In this document: positions 1 through 12,333 of the stretch, piece after piece
Numbering within the stretch: position 1 is the first letter of the stretch
How the letters are laid out: every line of letters starts with the position of its first letter
Source of the DNA: Echria macrotheca
Lineage: Eukaryota > Ascomycota > Sordariomycetes > Sordariales > Schizotheciaceae
Assembly (NCBI GenBank): GCA_030411725.1
Contig: MU839843.1
Coordinates: 62,001-126,000, forward strand
Direction of reading: 5' to 3'
Length of the DNA: 64,000 nt
Position numbers and translations under genes: made by a program
Notes under the pieces: model-generated
Database searches by the model: none
Seen by the model: only the letters and a program-made list of their open reading frames with translations
What the model was told of the DNA's origin: nothing

Positions 1-3000
1 AACCGTTGGTTCAAAGGGTCGAAGATTGGTCCGGACCGGTCTTCCGGAGCTTCGCATCCAGGAAAAAGCTTGTATTGCCCAGCAACAAGGTCTCCGGGTC
101 TCAGGTCGTGAAAAGAGAGATGTGATGAGAGGACAAACTTTGCATCAGGAAGGGGGTGGCGACATGGTCGCGGCCAGGGTGATACTTTCGTGGGGAGATA
201 TGTACCCAAAGTTGGCTCCCGAGGTGCACTTTGATGCGGCAGGCCATGCTGGCGGTCAGGATGCTGTTTTGCGGTGCACATTTACAGGCGAAAAGGGGGC
301 GGTGAGGTTCGCGACAGCGTGTCGTTTGGGTGGTAGCAAGCCTCGACTCACACCATCGCTGCACAGGTGCTCTTTTGGCTCCTCGGTCGGCATCTCGTGA
401 ACGATTGCCCCAAAGTCGGTTGGGAGAGAATCCCGCAGCGATGGATGTGGAAGTTGGGTGCTCAGAGGGAGTTGGGCTCGGTTCAGCTTCCAGCCCTCAC
501 AGGGTGATGAGAACGACTTGTTTTTTGGGGGGGAAGAGGCGGCCCGACAGCGTTACCACCAGCTGCGGACAAATTGATGCATTCGCCCTGTTTCCACGGA
601 TGACTCTTCTCAGCCCGACCTGGCCAAGTGGCGCCAATTATACTTCCAGCCCAACTGGAGACTGTGCCCGACCAAGAATGCGTGTTGTGCAGCTTCCTGT
701 GGAAGCGGGGCGGGGATTCGTGCTGAATGGCAGTGAATGGGCGCTGACAGCGTTACCTGCATCTATGCACCGAAGTGTGACAGCCGGAGAGAAGGAGAGG
801 GGGAGGGGTCCGCCTGGGCGAGCTCCGCTCGGCACGCCCCGGAGCTCGTCCGAACGTGGAGGGCAACTCTGCCCACAGTCCATTGAAAGTCTGTAGGGGA
901 CATTTGGAACACTCCCGGAGTCTCTGAGCTCGAGATAGCGCTTGGCTCGGTTGGGAACCCGAAGGACGAGTCCCTTTTCGTCGTAGTCGATGCTTGGGCT
1001 CTGAAGAAAAGAGCAGCGCAGAGTGCGCAGAGTGCCGATAGACGATATATGAAGTGAGATACTGGGAAAGGGAGGGCTTCGGTGGTGCGCGCTCTTCACT
1101 TCAAACGCAAAAAGCCACCGGTTCCGGCACCTTGCCTTCTGATCTTTGCCGCGTTTTCTCCCGCCCTGGGCGGCCTGGGACACCCCTAGCCAATCATCTC
1201 TGGCACCAGACGGCACATCACTGCCCCCCAGGACTCACCTCCTCAAGCCGAAAATGCAAGAACATACCTACCCTCCCACCCTTAGACGCCCTACAATGGC
1301 CCGGTGCGGCCCGGATCGCTGGATCGCTGGATCACTGGAGCCAAGATTAGGACGTGATGTTTGCGGCCCGCAGTTTCTGACGATCATGTTTTGCAGTTGA
1401 ATCGAACAGCGGGGTTGACCAACCTGAATAATTAAGTGAGGTGAGCATCCAGTGGCGGACCCCGCGTCACAAGCCACGGCGTGGCTTGTCGTCGGTGAGC
1501 CGGGGCCAAATGTGCAAATTTTCTTCGTTTCGGAACACCGAGCAACAACAACGCGTCGAGTGCGCGTTGTCGACATTCCACCGCGGACATTGAAGCATCA
1601 AAACAGTGAGTGCCTGGATAATCAGGCATCAACGCAGTAAGTTCCTGATGTTTTGAAGTTCGGTGTGGCTCTCTCCCCGCTTCACGCGAACAACCGACCA
1701 ACTCTTTGACACTCCCTCGGAGGCTCTGCGCTGGAAGAACCCAAGCCCGGGCCGTCTCGGATCAATTACTTACCCTTCAGTCTTTCACTGGTCGGCTCAA
1801 CTCGCGCTCAGCCGTCTAGAAATTAGCCGATTGGCTCCTCCGTCCTTTGCTGTGTCTCGTTACTTTCCACCGCAAGGCAACAGTTGCCTTGGTGCCGATG
1901 GGTCCAGACGGATTGGAGCTAACCCCGAAACAGTCGACATACCATGGTGGGTCGGGCTCCGTGATGCGGGAAGAACAGGCCGCTGACTGCCCCCTGTGCA
2001 GGCCAAGAAGGAATCCGGCAAGAAGAAGAGATCAAGCGGCTACACGTGGGTTTGGATCTGGACATGTGTTCGTAGCCGTTCACCCTGTATCTGCCGCTAA
2101 ACTTTGCTGACATGTGCAAACAGTGTCACTGCGGATATGGCGGGCCCGACATGTCGCTCCATCTTACCGAGCACTGCTGTTGGTGCCAGCATGCTCGATG
2201 CCCGCGGTGTTCGACTCAGCAGATTAAGCAAGCCGGCAGGTAACATCGAGCATCGAGTCGAAATACGTTGTCATCGTTACGGTCAGCGGAAAGCAACGGA
2301 AAACCAAGGCGGTTGGGAAAAGTGGCGTGGAAAAACACGATTTATAGAGAATTTGTCAAAAAGGTGGTTCGTGTTCAGAAGCTGTCTATATCGGCCCCAA
2401 CCTATACAATCCGTACATATAATGTTTCTTCCGGTCAGACGCGTTACCTTGTTCAGTTCACGCCTTGATCGACGCGTCTTTCGCCCGACTCCGAACCATA
2501 TCCGAGAGTCCTTGACAACGGCATTGTTGAGTGACCAACTGATCCAGATAGCAGAACTCCAACACTTGATGGAGCTAAGTCAGCCGAACAGGACACAGAC
2601 CGTGACCGTCGTCAAGCATTGGCACGGGATGCTAAGATCCGCTTTACGCCTCTCGCAAGCGTGGCACTCCGGCCATGCACGTTTGCTTTGGTGCAATAGT
2701 GACAGGGCTGCAGGGTTCGCAAGTTCCTGCAAGTGCCGGCACTTGTCAAGACAACGTGGCCCTTGGCCCTAGGTACCGTATCCGTTGAGCACGGTAACCA
2801 CTGATTAGTCATCTACACTCAAAACCCATGGGTATGTGGTGTCATGCAAGTTCTGGGTTCCCGCAAGACACGCGTATATGATGTTGATAACCGGTTTCCG
2901 GCTGCTCAAGGACAAGGCCGGGCTCAAAGATCAACAGGATTTACCATCACCAGGAGGACCCGCGCACTGGAGTCGAGAGTCTGACCGAATGCGAATTGGA

Positions 3001-3084
3001 ATAATTGCCCTACACATCAACAACGAAAAGGGAGAATTCTAATAGTAAAGTCAATGAAACCAAGTCCTCCCCCCTCGTGGCCAT
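1..3084. other. Non-coding or unassigned left flank
   Basis: Only short overlapping open frames occur here; the longest (minus strand, 638-1216, 192 codons) has low-complexity, composition-driven residues and no recognisable domain or signal peptide. A short tandem repeat of GGATCGCT-like units lies at about 1314-1340, a 6-bp-stem hairpin at 1611-1628, and a CCTAGGTACC-type palindrome near 2768-2778. No tRNA- or rRNA-like structure was seen. Confidence 0.5.
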
Positions 3085-3432
3085 CTAAGGCTGTCGTTTG
3101 GCCGCCAGATCGTGAAGGTCGCCCTCTTCTCCTACCATGACTCTTCCTCCGCTCTCCGGTGATGCACGCTTGGGTCCCGTGGGGATGGCACCGTCGATCT
3201 GGTCCTTCACGGCCTGTTCATGTGCCTCCATGCTCGCACCGAGATCGGGATCCGCCCGCTTGGTACCATAGGTAGCAGCTTCTTCGTCAATGATGTTTCT
3301 GAATTCATCAGCATCGCATTCCATGTTTAAATGTTACTCTGAGGGTGGGTCGGACTTTGCTTGGCCATGCTGGCTGGCGTCGAGAGGCTGCTGCTCGACG
3401 TCGCGAGCCAGTCCGGTCTGGGTGTCTGTCAT
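3085..3432 (-). CDS. Small hypothetical protein, two exons
   Basis: Tentative gene of 102 codons. Exon 1 is 3338-3432 (ATG at 3432-3430) and exon 2 is 3085-3298. They are separated by a 39-nt intron (3299-3337, GTAACA...TTCAG with a GCTGAT branch-like site 9 nt before the acceptor) that removes an in-frame TAA. The phases fit exactly (2 nt + 1 nt). The product is hydrophilic and acidic, with no signal peptide, membrane segment or recognised domain; it has a DEEAATYGTKRADPDLG stretch in the middle and ends in AAKRQP. The intron is shorter than its neighbours' and a multiple of three, so a frame with a natural in-frame stop is the alternative. The next gene lies on the other strand about 950 bp away. 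I do not recognise the family. Confidence 0.42.
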
Positions 3433-4384
3433 TGCAGCGGTCGATATTCCAAGGTTGCAGGTCACGGTACAATGAAGTTTTGACCGTAGAAGGCTTATCT
3501 AGCGAGTGCGGTGAATACGTTTTGCCTGTGCAAAATCGCTGTGTGGTCGTTGGATGTGTGTGATGAGACCAGGGGTGACGTCATTTGCCGGTAGTCGACG
3601 GCGACGTCACCGGGCGCTGCGGTACGACCGAAGGCCCGAACCTCCAATGGCGTCTGAACACCCAGGATTGGCAACACGATTCGGATGGAGACCAAGCAAA
3701 AAGTGGACAAATCGGGATTTATTCGGACGGCTGTTATCAACTTCATTTGCGCGTTTGTCAGCCTAACGCGCAGGAGATGAAGAGTATAATTCTACTCCTC
3801 GTGGAACGGATGGAAATCCACCAATCAGGAGATGGTCAAGGTGCCCGACATTAACAACATATCGTTCCCGAGACACATGCCGCGTCTAGATTGCCTGTCT
3901 TGGTATTGGCATGTATAAATGGTTCAAGTCGGTCCCGATGCACCGGTGATTGGCCTCGACGGTTCCGGCGGGTGAATTCGGTCGGCTTTCAGCATCGGGA
4001 TGAACTTGACTGGTATGTTCCTCTATCACACAGCTGCCGGCTGAAACACTAGCAAATGATAAGTTCGTTTTACCTCCGAGATGCTGAATCGAGTATCAGA
4101 GCGCTCAGATCTCCACGCGGATATCTTAAGCCCCAGAAACCGGGTCCAACTGCCGGCGGAGAAGCTATACGCGTCCCAATGACCGAATGCAATGGTATTG
4201 GAGATGACCGAGCTGCTACTAAATCGAGTTTGACATGTCGATAATGACATGGGTGTAAATATCGGACGATAGGGAGATACAAAAACGTGGATAACCCAGC
4301 GAGGCTCCGACCCAGGATACCGACGTGACACGAGCTTCTTTCCCTACGACTTACCCTAATCTGACAAGCCCTGAAACTGCCAGC
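3433..4384. other. Intergenic, promoter side of esterase gene
   Basis: Divergent spacer between the small minus-strand gene and the esterase gene. No open frame with protein-like composition, RNA gene or repeat was recognised. Confidence 0.5.
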
Positions 4385-5260
4385 ATGCTGGGGGTTAACC
4401 TCGTCCGCTACGCGTTCCTGGTTGCAGCGGCGGCTTTGCCGATAGCTGCCGGGACGCCATCTGCAGGTTGCGGAAAGGCGCCAAAACTGATAACGGCAGC
4501 AGCGGCCAGCACTCCGCTGAACCTTACATCCGGTGGACAGACACGCCAGTACTATGTGAAACTCCCCGAGAACTACGACAAAGATCACCAGTACCGCTTG
4601 ATTCTTACGCTGCATGCGCTGGGCGGTAATGGACAGCTCGTGACTGTCGGTCAGGGGGGATACCTGCCATGGTACGGCATGCCGGCGCTGATCAACGACA
4701 CCACCGGGGCCATCTACATCTCGCCGACGGGCTTGAACAACGGGTGGTGGAACACGAACGGATCAGACGTCGAGTTCATCAAGGCCGCCATGCAGGCTGT
4801 CGAAGAGGACGTGTGCATCGACCAGAACTTGCGATTCTCGACCGGCTTCAGCCACGGCGGCGCGATGTCGTTCATCCTTGCCTGCGCATTGGGGAAGCAG
4901 CTCCGCGCCGTTGGCGTGCTTTCTGGCAACCCCCAGATCAGCGGGTCGTGCCCCAGCCCCGGCACCGAACCCGTTGCCTACTATGCCGAGCACGGCGTTG
5001 CCGACCAGGTGCTTCCCATCACCGGCGGGAGACAGATGCGCGATCGATTCCTCAAGAATAACGGGTGCGCTGACAAGACGGCCGCCGAGCCGGCCAAAGG
5101 CAGCGGTACGCACATCAAGACACAGTATGACTGCAACCCAGGATATCCCGTCACCTGGGTGGCATTCGACGGTGACCACACGCCCCAGCCGAAGGATAAG
5201 GGTGCGTCCAAGACATTTGCTGCTGATTATACATGGGAGTTCTTCTCGCAGTTCAAATAG
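4385..5260 (+). CDS. Secreted feruloyl esterase-like hydrolase (CE1 / PHB depolymerase-like)
   Basis: Intronless, 291 aa. The N-terminus (about residues 1-21, ending IAAG) is a signal peptide, so the enzyme is secreted. The mature part begins SAGCGKAPKL and shows the CE1 feruloyl esterase fold: residues ILTLHALGG near the oxyanion region, nucleophile motif GFSHGG (Ser156), acid in HGVADQV (Asp207) and base in FDGDHTPQ (His265). Family members release ferulic acid from arabinoxylan or pectin side chains. Length and Cys content fit single-domain fungal feruloyl esterases without a carbohydrate-binding module. ATG 4385 was chosen because it starts the signal peptide; upstream in-frame codons from 4325 lack an ATG and are not signal-like. 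An acetylxylan esterase or PHB depolymerase specificity cannot be excluded. Confidence 0.88.
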   Translation: MLGVNLVRYAFLVAAAALPIAAGTPSAGCGKAPKLITAAAASTPLNLTSGGQTRQYYVKLPENYDKDHQYRLILTLHALGGNGQLVTVGQGGYLPWYGMPALINDTTGAIYISPTGLNNGWWNTNGSDVEFIKAAMQAVEEDVCIDQNLRFSTGFSHGGAMSFILACALGKQLRAVGVLSGNPQISGSCPSPGTEPVAYYAEHGVADQVLPITGGRQMRDRFLKNNGCADKTAAEPAKGSGTHIKTQYDCNPGYPVTWVAFDGDHTPQPKDKGASKTFAADYTWEFFSQFK

Positions 5261-6564
5261 GTGGCTCGCGGGAGTGTGGGTGGTTAGGGGTGTAAATAGG
5301 CATCGTCAGTAAATAGCTATTCTGTTATCTGTGTCAGGAATAAGTCATAAAGAAAAAATTGAAAGCCACAAAGTCTCGACTTCATGACCGATGAGATCCA
5401 ATCCGATAAACAGATGACAAAGAGCCGAAATAAGCACTTGATCTATCCCCGTGTCCGGACCAGTCTGGACCGAGCACTAGACTAATAACTAGTGCTGCCA
5501 GGCGTATTCCCGGTTTGCGGGGAAGTTCGGAGCGAGGTTCAAAACCTGGGGAAGCCAGCGGCGGTTCCGCGATAGGAGGGGGAATCCCGGCACAACCAAC
5601 AGGTAGTCCTCTTGATGTGCGGGTGAACTTGACCGGCCCTGGGGCCAAGAATGCTTGAATGTGGACTAAGACACGGGATGAGTCATGGGCCATCTTGTCT
5701 GTCAGGCTTTTGTTCAGGCGGCGGGCGAACTAATGAGATCTAGATTGGCGAGAGTAAACAAAAGAATAAAGCCAGGCGCCTCATGGGAGACAAGTAATTG
5801 CCGTACTCGGTCACCAGACCCTGATGGACATCTGCAATGATCGCCCAAAGTGAGCAATACCGCGACATTCGGTCAGCTCCGGAGGTCTGGAAAACCACAA
5901 CCCGACCCAAAAGCCGTAATCTCACCCGCATTGTCGGTGCTAACACGTGAAGAGCAGGTGAAGCCGAAACCAACCCCGCGCGTCCCACTTTCCACTCTCT
6001 GTCTCCAATTATACAGCGTAGAAGGAGCAATGGGCCAAGGGAATGGTCGTCCCCCCAGTGCCCCCTCATCATCTCCCCACAGTCACCGTTGGTTGCCGGC
6101 CCCGGGGTGTTTCCCCGCACGGGATTTACACTAGCACACAAGCTTGAGGTCCCGCGAGAGCGACCGATCTCAGGACCAAAGCCGCTGACGCCAGCGTGCA
6201 GTCATTGGTCGGGTAGATGACCCACCTGGGACCTTATTCGCCAGACACGTCGAGGTGGAGTGGCGAATCTCTGGAACGACGTCAAAAAGCAGAGTTGACG
6301 GTTCCCGGTTTCCGCCCGCGCTACGCCCAAAAACTGCCAGTTCCAGGGCACAGGACTAGCTTTCCCCGGATATCTGGACTACATGGATGGAATCGGTAAT
6401 GATTGCCCCGACGGCGCGGTGCACGCCTGCGGGCCCCATCGGGCTTCGGGCGTCGGTTTTAAAAAGCTAGCTGCTTTCCACTTGCTTCTTGTCTCGCAGA
6501 CGACTCCTTCTCGTGCTTCTTTCCCCGGATTTTGGTTGCTGTCAGAGTGCCGCCGTGCGCCAAG
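5261..6564. other. Intergenic with pyrimidine-rich MFS leader
   Basis: No protein-like frame. The last about 60 bp before the transporter start (6476-6540) are rich in C and T (CTTGCTTCTTGTCTC, TTCTCGTGCTTCTTTCC), typical of fungal core promoters and leaders. Confidence 0.5.
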
Positions 6565-8396
6565 ATGAACTCGTCAAACGAAAAGTTCGCCACCGCGGAC
6601 CCGGAGAATGTGCGGAAAGAGGCCCCGGCCGGATGGGGTGCGAAACGGGCAGAAGACGAGCAAAATGCGCAGCAGCTCGAATGGGCGGGCGCGACATCCC
6701 CACCAGGGTTTGGGCACTTGGATGAGGGCAAGATCCTGCGAAAGGTACGGCCCAGGTGTTGATCTTGGTGTCATGCAGAGGAAGGCTTGACTGACACTGC
6801 ACGGTAGATGGACGTCCGTCTAATTCCGATGCTCGCCATCCTCTATCTTCTCTCCTTCCTCGACCGTGCGTCTGTCAACCCCCCCTCGTTGCCACGTCTG
6901 ACAGGTTGAAACAGGTGGAAACATCGGCAATGCTAAAATAGAAGGCCTCCAGGAAGACCTGGGCATGACAGCCGACCAGTACAACTGGTGTCTGACCGTC
7001 TTCTTCTTCACCTATGCGGCGTTTGAGGTCCCCTCCAACCTGCTTCTCAAGAGGTTGCGCCCATCCCGATGGCTGCCGACCATCATGGTCGCGTGGGGGT
7101 TGGTCATGACCCTCATGGGCATCGTGCGGAGCTACGGCGGGCTGCTGGCTGCGCGCATCTTCCTGGGCGTGACCGAGGCCGGCTTGTTCCCCGGCGTGGC
7201 CTACTACCTGACCATGTGGTACACGCGTGGCGAGATCCAGTTCCGCCAGGCTATGTTCTTCAGCGCCGCGTCCATCGCCGGCGCTTTCAGTGGATTGCTG
7301 GCCTTTGCCATCGCCAAAATGGACGGCGTCGCTGGGCTCGAGGGCTGGCGCTGGATTTTCATTCTCGAGGGCATTGTCACCGTAATAGTTGCTTTTGCTT
7401 CTTACTGGCTGCTGCATGATTTCCCCGAGACGGCGAGCTTTCTGACTGAGGAGGAGCGCGCGTTCGTCGTCCATCGGTTGAAGTACCAGGGTCAATCGGC
7501 AGCCGCGGTCACGGAGGGACGGGAGATGGTTGCTGAGGCCGATGAGTTTCGATGGGTGTATGTCCGTCAAGCCTTTATGGACTGGCAGATTTGGGTCAAC
7601 ATTTTCGTCTACTGGGGTGTATGTCTCCTCCGTTCTCACACTCGGTCTTTCTTCCTGCTGATCATTGCGCTAGATCGTCTGTCCGCTCTACGGTATCAGC
7701 TTGTTCCTGCCAACCATCATTCGGAATCTCGGGTATACCTCGAGCACGGCGCAGTTGATGACAGTGCCGATCTACATCACAGCGGCCATTTTGGCCGTCT
7801 TGTTCGCCTACATCTCGGACAGGGTCGGGAAGCGCAGCCCGTTCATTATCGGCTTCCTGCTCATGATGATTGTCGGGTTTTCTATGTGAGTTCCGCCAAT
7901 TCTTACTACTAGCACCATAATTATTGACTTGGTTAGGTGTATTTCGACCGATAATCCGCGCGTCGTGTATGGCGGCGTATTTGTCGCCGCATGTGCTATT
8001 TACCCGGCATTCCCTGGCGTCATCAGCTGGATGAGCAACAACCTCGCCGGCTCGTATAAACGCAGCGCCGGAATGGCCATCCAGATCGGTGTCGGTAATC
8101 TCGGAGGGGTATGTATTTTTCCCGCGAGAAGGAAAACTGATAGAGGCTAACGGACACTCCAGGCTATGGCTTCCAATTTCTACCGTCAGAAAGACTCGCC
8201 GAGATATGTTTTGGGTCACGGTCTCGAACTCGGATTTATTTCCGCAGGTATCATCGCCGCACTCATTCTGGTGGTCAGTTACGCGGCCATAAACAGGAAG
8301 CGGGAGCAGCGGTTGAGAGCAGGCGACTACAATCATACCAACGAGGAGCTTTCGGCGCTGGGTGACAAGGCAGTTACCTTCCGGTACATGTACTAG
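6565..8396 (+). CDS. MFS transporter, anion:cation symporter (allantoate permease-like)
   Basis: Six exons: 6565-6744, 6808-6865, 6915-7618, 7674-7885, 7937-8108, 8163-8396, giving 519 aa. All junctions are GT-AG with matching phases (for example the intron at 7619-7673 starts GTATGT). The hydrophilic N-terminus is followed by about 12 membrane segments. Hallmarks of the DAL5/TNA1-type ACS family are visible: FLDRGNIGNAKIEGL at the end of TM1, a loop with LLLKRLRPSRWLP, GVTEAGLFPGVAYYLTMWY in TM4-5, and the central FVYWGVIVCPLYGIS region. Such proteins import organic anions such as allantoate, nicotinate or vitamins by proton symport at the plasma membrane. The substrate cannot be read from sequence. 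It stands alone between the esterase and a secreted protein gene. Confidence 0.9.
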
Positions 8397-8767
8397 ATAC
8401 ATAAGGGCCGAGACTTGATACTAGTTAATCCATTTAACCAGTTATCTCTGTCGTATTACGGAATACATATCAGCGGTATATACAGCGGTGACTGGTATCC
8501 GTAAGGACTTAGCAGTGGATGCGCGGATACCCCTCCCCTTGCACAACACAGCATCGCATTTAAAACTCTTTTGTTGTTAGAGTGATGCAAATGAATCAGA
8601 TTCGCTCATGCTATCATACGTCGTACCATGCAATTTTGTCTAGATATACAGGATTATACACCGGGCTTAACCCTTTCGGCCTTCCTCCCATCGTTTACCT
8701 GAGGATAGGTGTGAACATATCTGGCGCGTGTTAGCTTTCCATGGTAACGCTCGAGAACATGTCGAAC
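8397..8767. other. Convergent 3' spacer
   Basis: Tail-to-tail spacer of the MFS gene and the DUF4360 gene. It contains the putative terminal intron of the latter (8721-8771); nothing else was recognised. Confidence 0.5.
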
Positions 8768-9382
8768 TTACCAACACCGCGACTGCTGCGTAATCGAGAA
8801 CGAGTAATCATCGTCTGAAAGTGTTCCGAACACTGTGTTATTGGACCCCTGCACGAACATCCTCGTCCGAGCAATGTACGTCACGACCTGCTGGTTTGCG
8901 GCGTTGGCATTGATCTTGCCCACGGCAACATCGCTCTTGGTATACACATTTCCGGCCCCTCCGAATCCGGACGCCGAGACCGTTGCCGGGGGCGGATTCC
9001 CGCCTGATACCAGCTGGCCTGGCGAGATGTTGTACTGAGTTGAGAATGTGCCCGTGACACCCTGATCGAGCTGTGCGAAGCCGTGATATGTGTTGGAGAA
9101 ACGAGCCGACGTGCATCCGAGTGGGAAGTTGATGCGCAGCGTGATGTCGCATGTCTTTTCTCGCCCATTCGGATCCGCACCAGGCCCAACGGCCACGTCG
9201 TAGTTATCCCAGCCGTAGCTGATGGTTTGACCGTCGTCGCTGATTTCTGTGCTGAAGCTACCCTGAGGACAACCCTCACCGACTACTGAAGCCGAGATGA
9301 TCTGGGCTGGCTGTGTCTGGCGGATAACTGGAGTGGCAAGGCCGAGGGCCGAAGTGAAGAGAAGGGAAGTGAGAAACTTCAT
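8768..9382 (-). CDS. Secreted DUF4360 protein
   Basis: About 204 aa, with signal peptide MKFLTSLLFTSALGLATP. The mature region has the pattern of the fungal DUF4360 family of small secreted beta-rich proteins of unknown function: GEGCPQGSFSTEISDDGQTISYG near the start, CDITLRINFPLGC in the middle (two Cys around the core strand), and DDDYSFSITQQSRC at the end. The stop codon at 8768-8770 lies inside a good intron donor (GTAAGT from 8771). With a GCTAAC branch at 8730-8735 and a CAG acceptor at 8721-8723, removal of 8721-8771 would end the protein one residue earlier, with TGA instead of Trp-TAA. Both forms give essentially the same product. The gene is convergent with the MFS gene. Confidence 0.85.
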   Translation of the reverse strand: MKFLTSLLFTSALGLATPVIRQTQPAQIISASVVGEGCPQGSFSTEISDDGQTISYGWDNYDVAVGPGADPNGREKTCDITLRINFPLGCTSARFSNTYHGFAQLDQGVTGTFSTQYNISPGQLVSGGNPPPATVSASGFGGAGNVYTKSDVAVGKINANAANQQVVTYIARTRMFVQGSNNTVFGTLSDDDYSFSITQQSRCW

Positions 9383-12333
9383 GGTGAATTTGTTTTGTGA
9401 AGCTAGGCTTTGGAGTTACCGGGTATCAAAGAGAGATCCTAGAACTATAGCTTGCTTGCTGTGATAGTAGGAATGATAAGACAAAGGTTGGGATGGCCAG
9501 GAGTTTATATGTGAGTTCTCAGCTCATGCTGCCTGGGATCAAGGAGTAACGTCTAGTCATAGAAATGCCCTACCTTCCTTCTCGAACAGGGCATAGCCTC
9601 GGGATGGTTGCACCTGACAGCTCACATCATACCCCGTGTGTCGACAGTCAGAGTGCATAGCTACCAGTGACGAGCTCGCAGCTGCGGCAAGCCCCGATCC
9701 TGATGTCCTAACATTGGATGTGTAGGTGTGCAGCGCCAGGCACAGTACCCGTGGCACAGGCCTGTTCGTCCTATGGCCAGGGGCCCAAAATGTGGGGAAG
9801 ATGACAGGTACCGACCATCCCATCTGCACGTTGGGATCTGTGGGAGCGGCATCTGGCAGCCGTGTATTGAAATCGTGCATACTTTTATTGAACTTGGCGC
9901 AAGGTCCGAGGGCCGGCTCACTAAAACAGCGAGCTAACAAAAGACGTCCAAGCCCCTGGATCGGGCGTAATACCGGGGACGCTCGATGCCGACCACCAAC
10001 GGCTGCCCCTTTTTCTGTGAGCAGGATCTCAGACGAAAAGAAACCTAACCAGGTAACCAGCCACGATCGAAGTCAGCAGCATGAAGGCGGGAACCTTGGC
10101 AGCCACAACTCAAATTTAGCCCCAGCTGGTCCTTGCTTTTGTCACACCTAGAGCGACCCGGCAGTCAGAGTTCTTAAATTGTCCGGCCCGCGCCTGTGGG
10201 ATCCCAGATCGCAATTTAACCGGCAAGCGCGGCGGGCCCAAGCCGGCTCACTGCTGGGCTCCCGGGGCTGATGAGCGTGGCTGGCGGCTATGACTGTCCC
10301 ATCCTTTCGGTGGTCTGCCTAAGCGCGGCGGTCGCTTAAGATTGTGGATCGCAGACAGGTATGGGTGACAATTTACTTGAGATCACAACTGCCGATGCCC
10401 GCGGACGGTAGGTGGTAGCGCCCCATTATTCTTACCGAGGCGGATACCGACGGTGCGAGAGCCCTCCTGGCCCCCAATGATCCTCACCTTGAGGCGCAGA
10501 TGGCCCTACTCTTGGCCGGCCCACTCCTGGCATTCCGGGTCGTCTCCTGTATGCGAGTTTTGGGCAGTTCCTGTGGACTCATCACAGGCCGTGTAAACCG
10601 CGAATGTCCGTGTCAGAAACCGGGTTCAGCGAAGCAATGAACCAGGTCGCGCTAGAGACATTGTTCTACTAAACCGATCATCGCATCGCTGTCCATTCTT
10701 GCTCATGGTTGATGGCAATCCTATTTTAGATCAGAGTTCGTCGTCTACCTGTTAACTGCCTCGGACAGATTCAGGGGTAAGCAGTTTCCATGACGGACGG
10801 CCCGAATGCCAGGTGACCATATTCACCGAGTGCTGCACGGGGGATCCCGTTACTACCACACGAATTAGGGAGTTCCCGCTGCATACGTAGTGCGTACGCG
10901 GTGCGGTATGGGCAAATGCGACGACGGAACGGACTAACACTCCCTACCTAGGCAACATTGAAGTTTCGATCAGTAATTTTGGTCTGTCAAGGAACCGGCT
11001 GAGAGCCCCAAGCTGGAGTCATCAGAAGTCTGTTGATGGAAGGTTGCATCGGCGCGCATGCATCGGCGGTTAGTTCTGCCGGGACTGCCGAGAGGAACAG
11101 ACGGCACTTCCCAACGGACGCAAAGAGGATTAGAACACCACGGACGCCATCAAAGGCCATGGCCAGAATAAAGTCCCTGCTTATTACGCCTTCAGTAAGC
11201 CTATTAGATAATATGGTATGCACTGGAAGAGGAAGCTCGATCACGGTGAGAGGATCTTTGGACGGCCAAGCTACATGTACCTATCCCCCAAACTTGTGAA
11301 CTGCTTCATTTGGCTACCTATACGTACTTAGGTAACCTCAGTATTTTAGCTTCGACCTTCAGTTGATACAGGTGGCTTGGGACAGTCTGTGCTCCAACCT
11401 CATGACTTTTTCCAGTGTTCTGCATCCCAGATCAGTCGCTTTCGTGAGTTGTGCTGCTGGAAACCGCTACCCCACGTTCTTTCACTGATGACCAACGGCC
11501 GAGTAATTCTGGAACGCCATGACGTTGGCGTTCAGCCCTATTCGCCATCAAGTGATTTCAAGTCACCAGGTCGGTTAGATCAATTACATGCTCCGTTAAA
11601 TCAACGGTCTCTAGGTAACCATCTGGGAAGGGCTTTACCACCAAGGTTTTACAGGTAATAGCCCCATATAATCCTCCTGCAATATCAACGAAAGAATAAC
11701 TATTGCTTAACACCCCGTAGGAATTCTGTAAGGCGATTTGCAAAGAGGGTTATCTTACCACGTGGGCACAAGCACAGAAATTAGACTGCCGAGAGCAGTC
11801 ATGACAACAAGGCAACTCTTCTCATGGTGGAACCCTTGGCAAGTGCAATCCTGCATTTGCTCTGACGTCCTGGCAATGAACAGAGGACCGTTTCAGTAAT
11901 GCCAACGTCTGGAACAACAAGGAGCCACTTCCCAATCTAAAGACTGGAGGATGAAGCCACAACCCCGTCACACTTTTCACGGTCTGGTGCAACTGTAGCT
12001 GAAAACATTTGTAGGTGACCGGTTTGACCGATAAATATCCCTGTCGTGATATCTGGGACAATACGCCGTGCTAGGGTGGATCTACACGATATGCCAAGAT
12101 TTCGACCAATCACATTGCGCCTTTGGAGTCATGATGAAATGACTTCAGAACAGGGCTTGGCATAAAACTTGAAACGAGCTGAGCGAAGAAAATACAGGAT
12201 GCGATTGTAGTTGGTTCATGATGTCACGGATACAAACGGGACATAAGTATCTGAGCTGAGCGCGGACTTGTGGTGTGCGATTGTTCACCGGTCATTCTCA
12301 ACTCTGACCACGTCCTCCACCATCTTCACAGCA
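9383..12333. other. Long divergent intergenic region
   Basis: About 2.95 kb between two genes reading outward. Frames such as 9557-9940 (minus, 127 codons) lack domain or codon evidence. A TACCTAGG motif lies at 10945-10952. No RNA gene or transposon remnant was recognised. Confidence 0.5.

Noticed and set aside
638..1216. 192-codon minus-strand frame
   Set aside because: Residue composition is unlike a folded protein, no motif, no intron logic, and it overlaps another equally unsupported frame.
1590..1660. Nested inverted repeats (TGCCTG...CAGGCA inside TCAAAAC...GTTTTGA)
   Set aside because: Stems of 6-7 bp only, no terminator, transposon end or RNA gene context.
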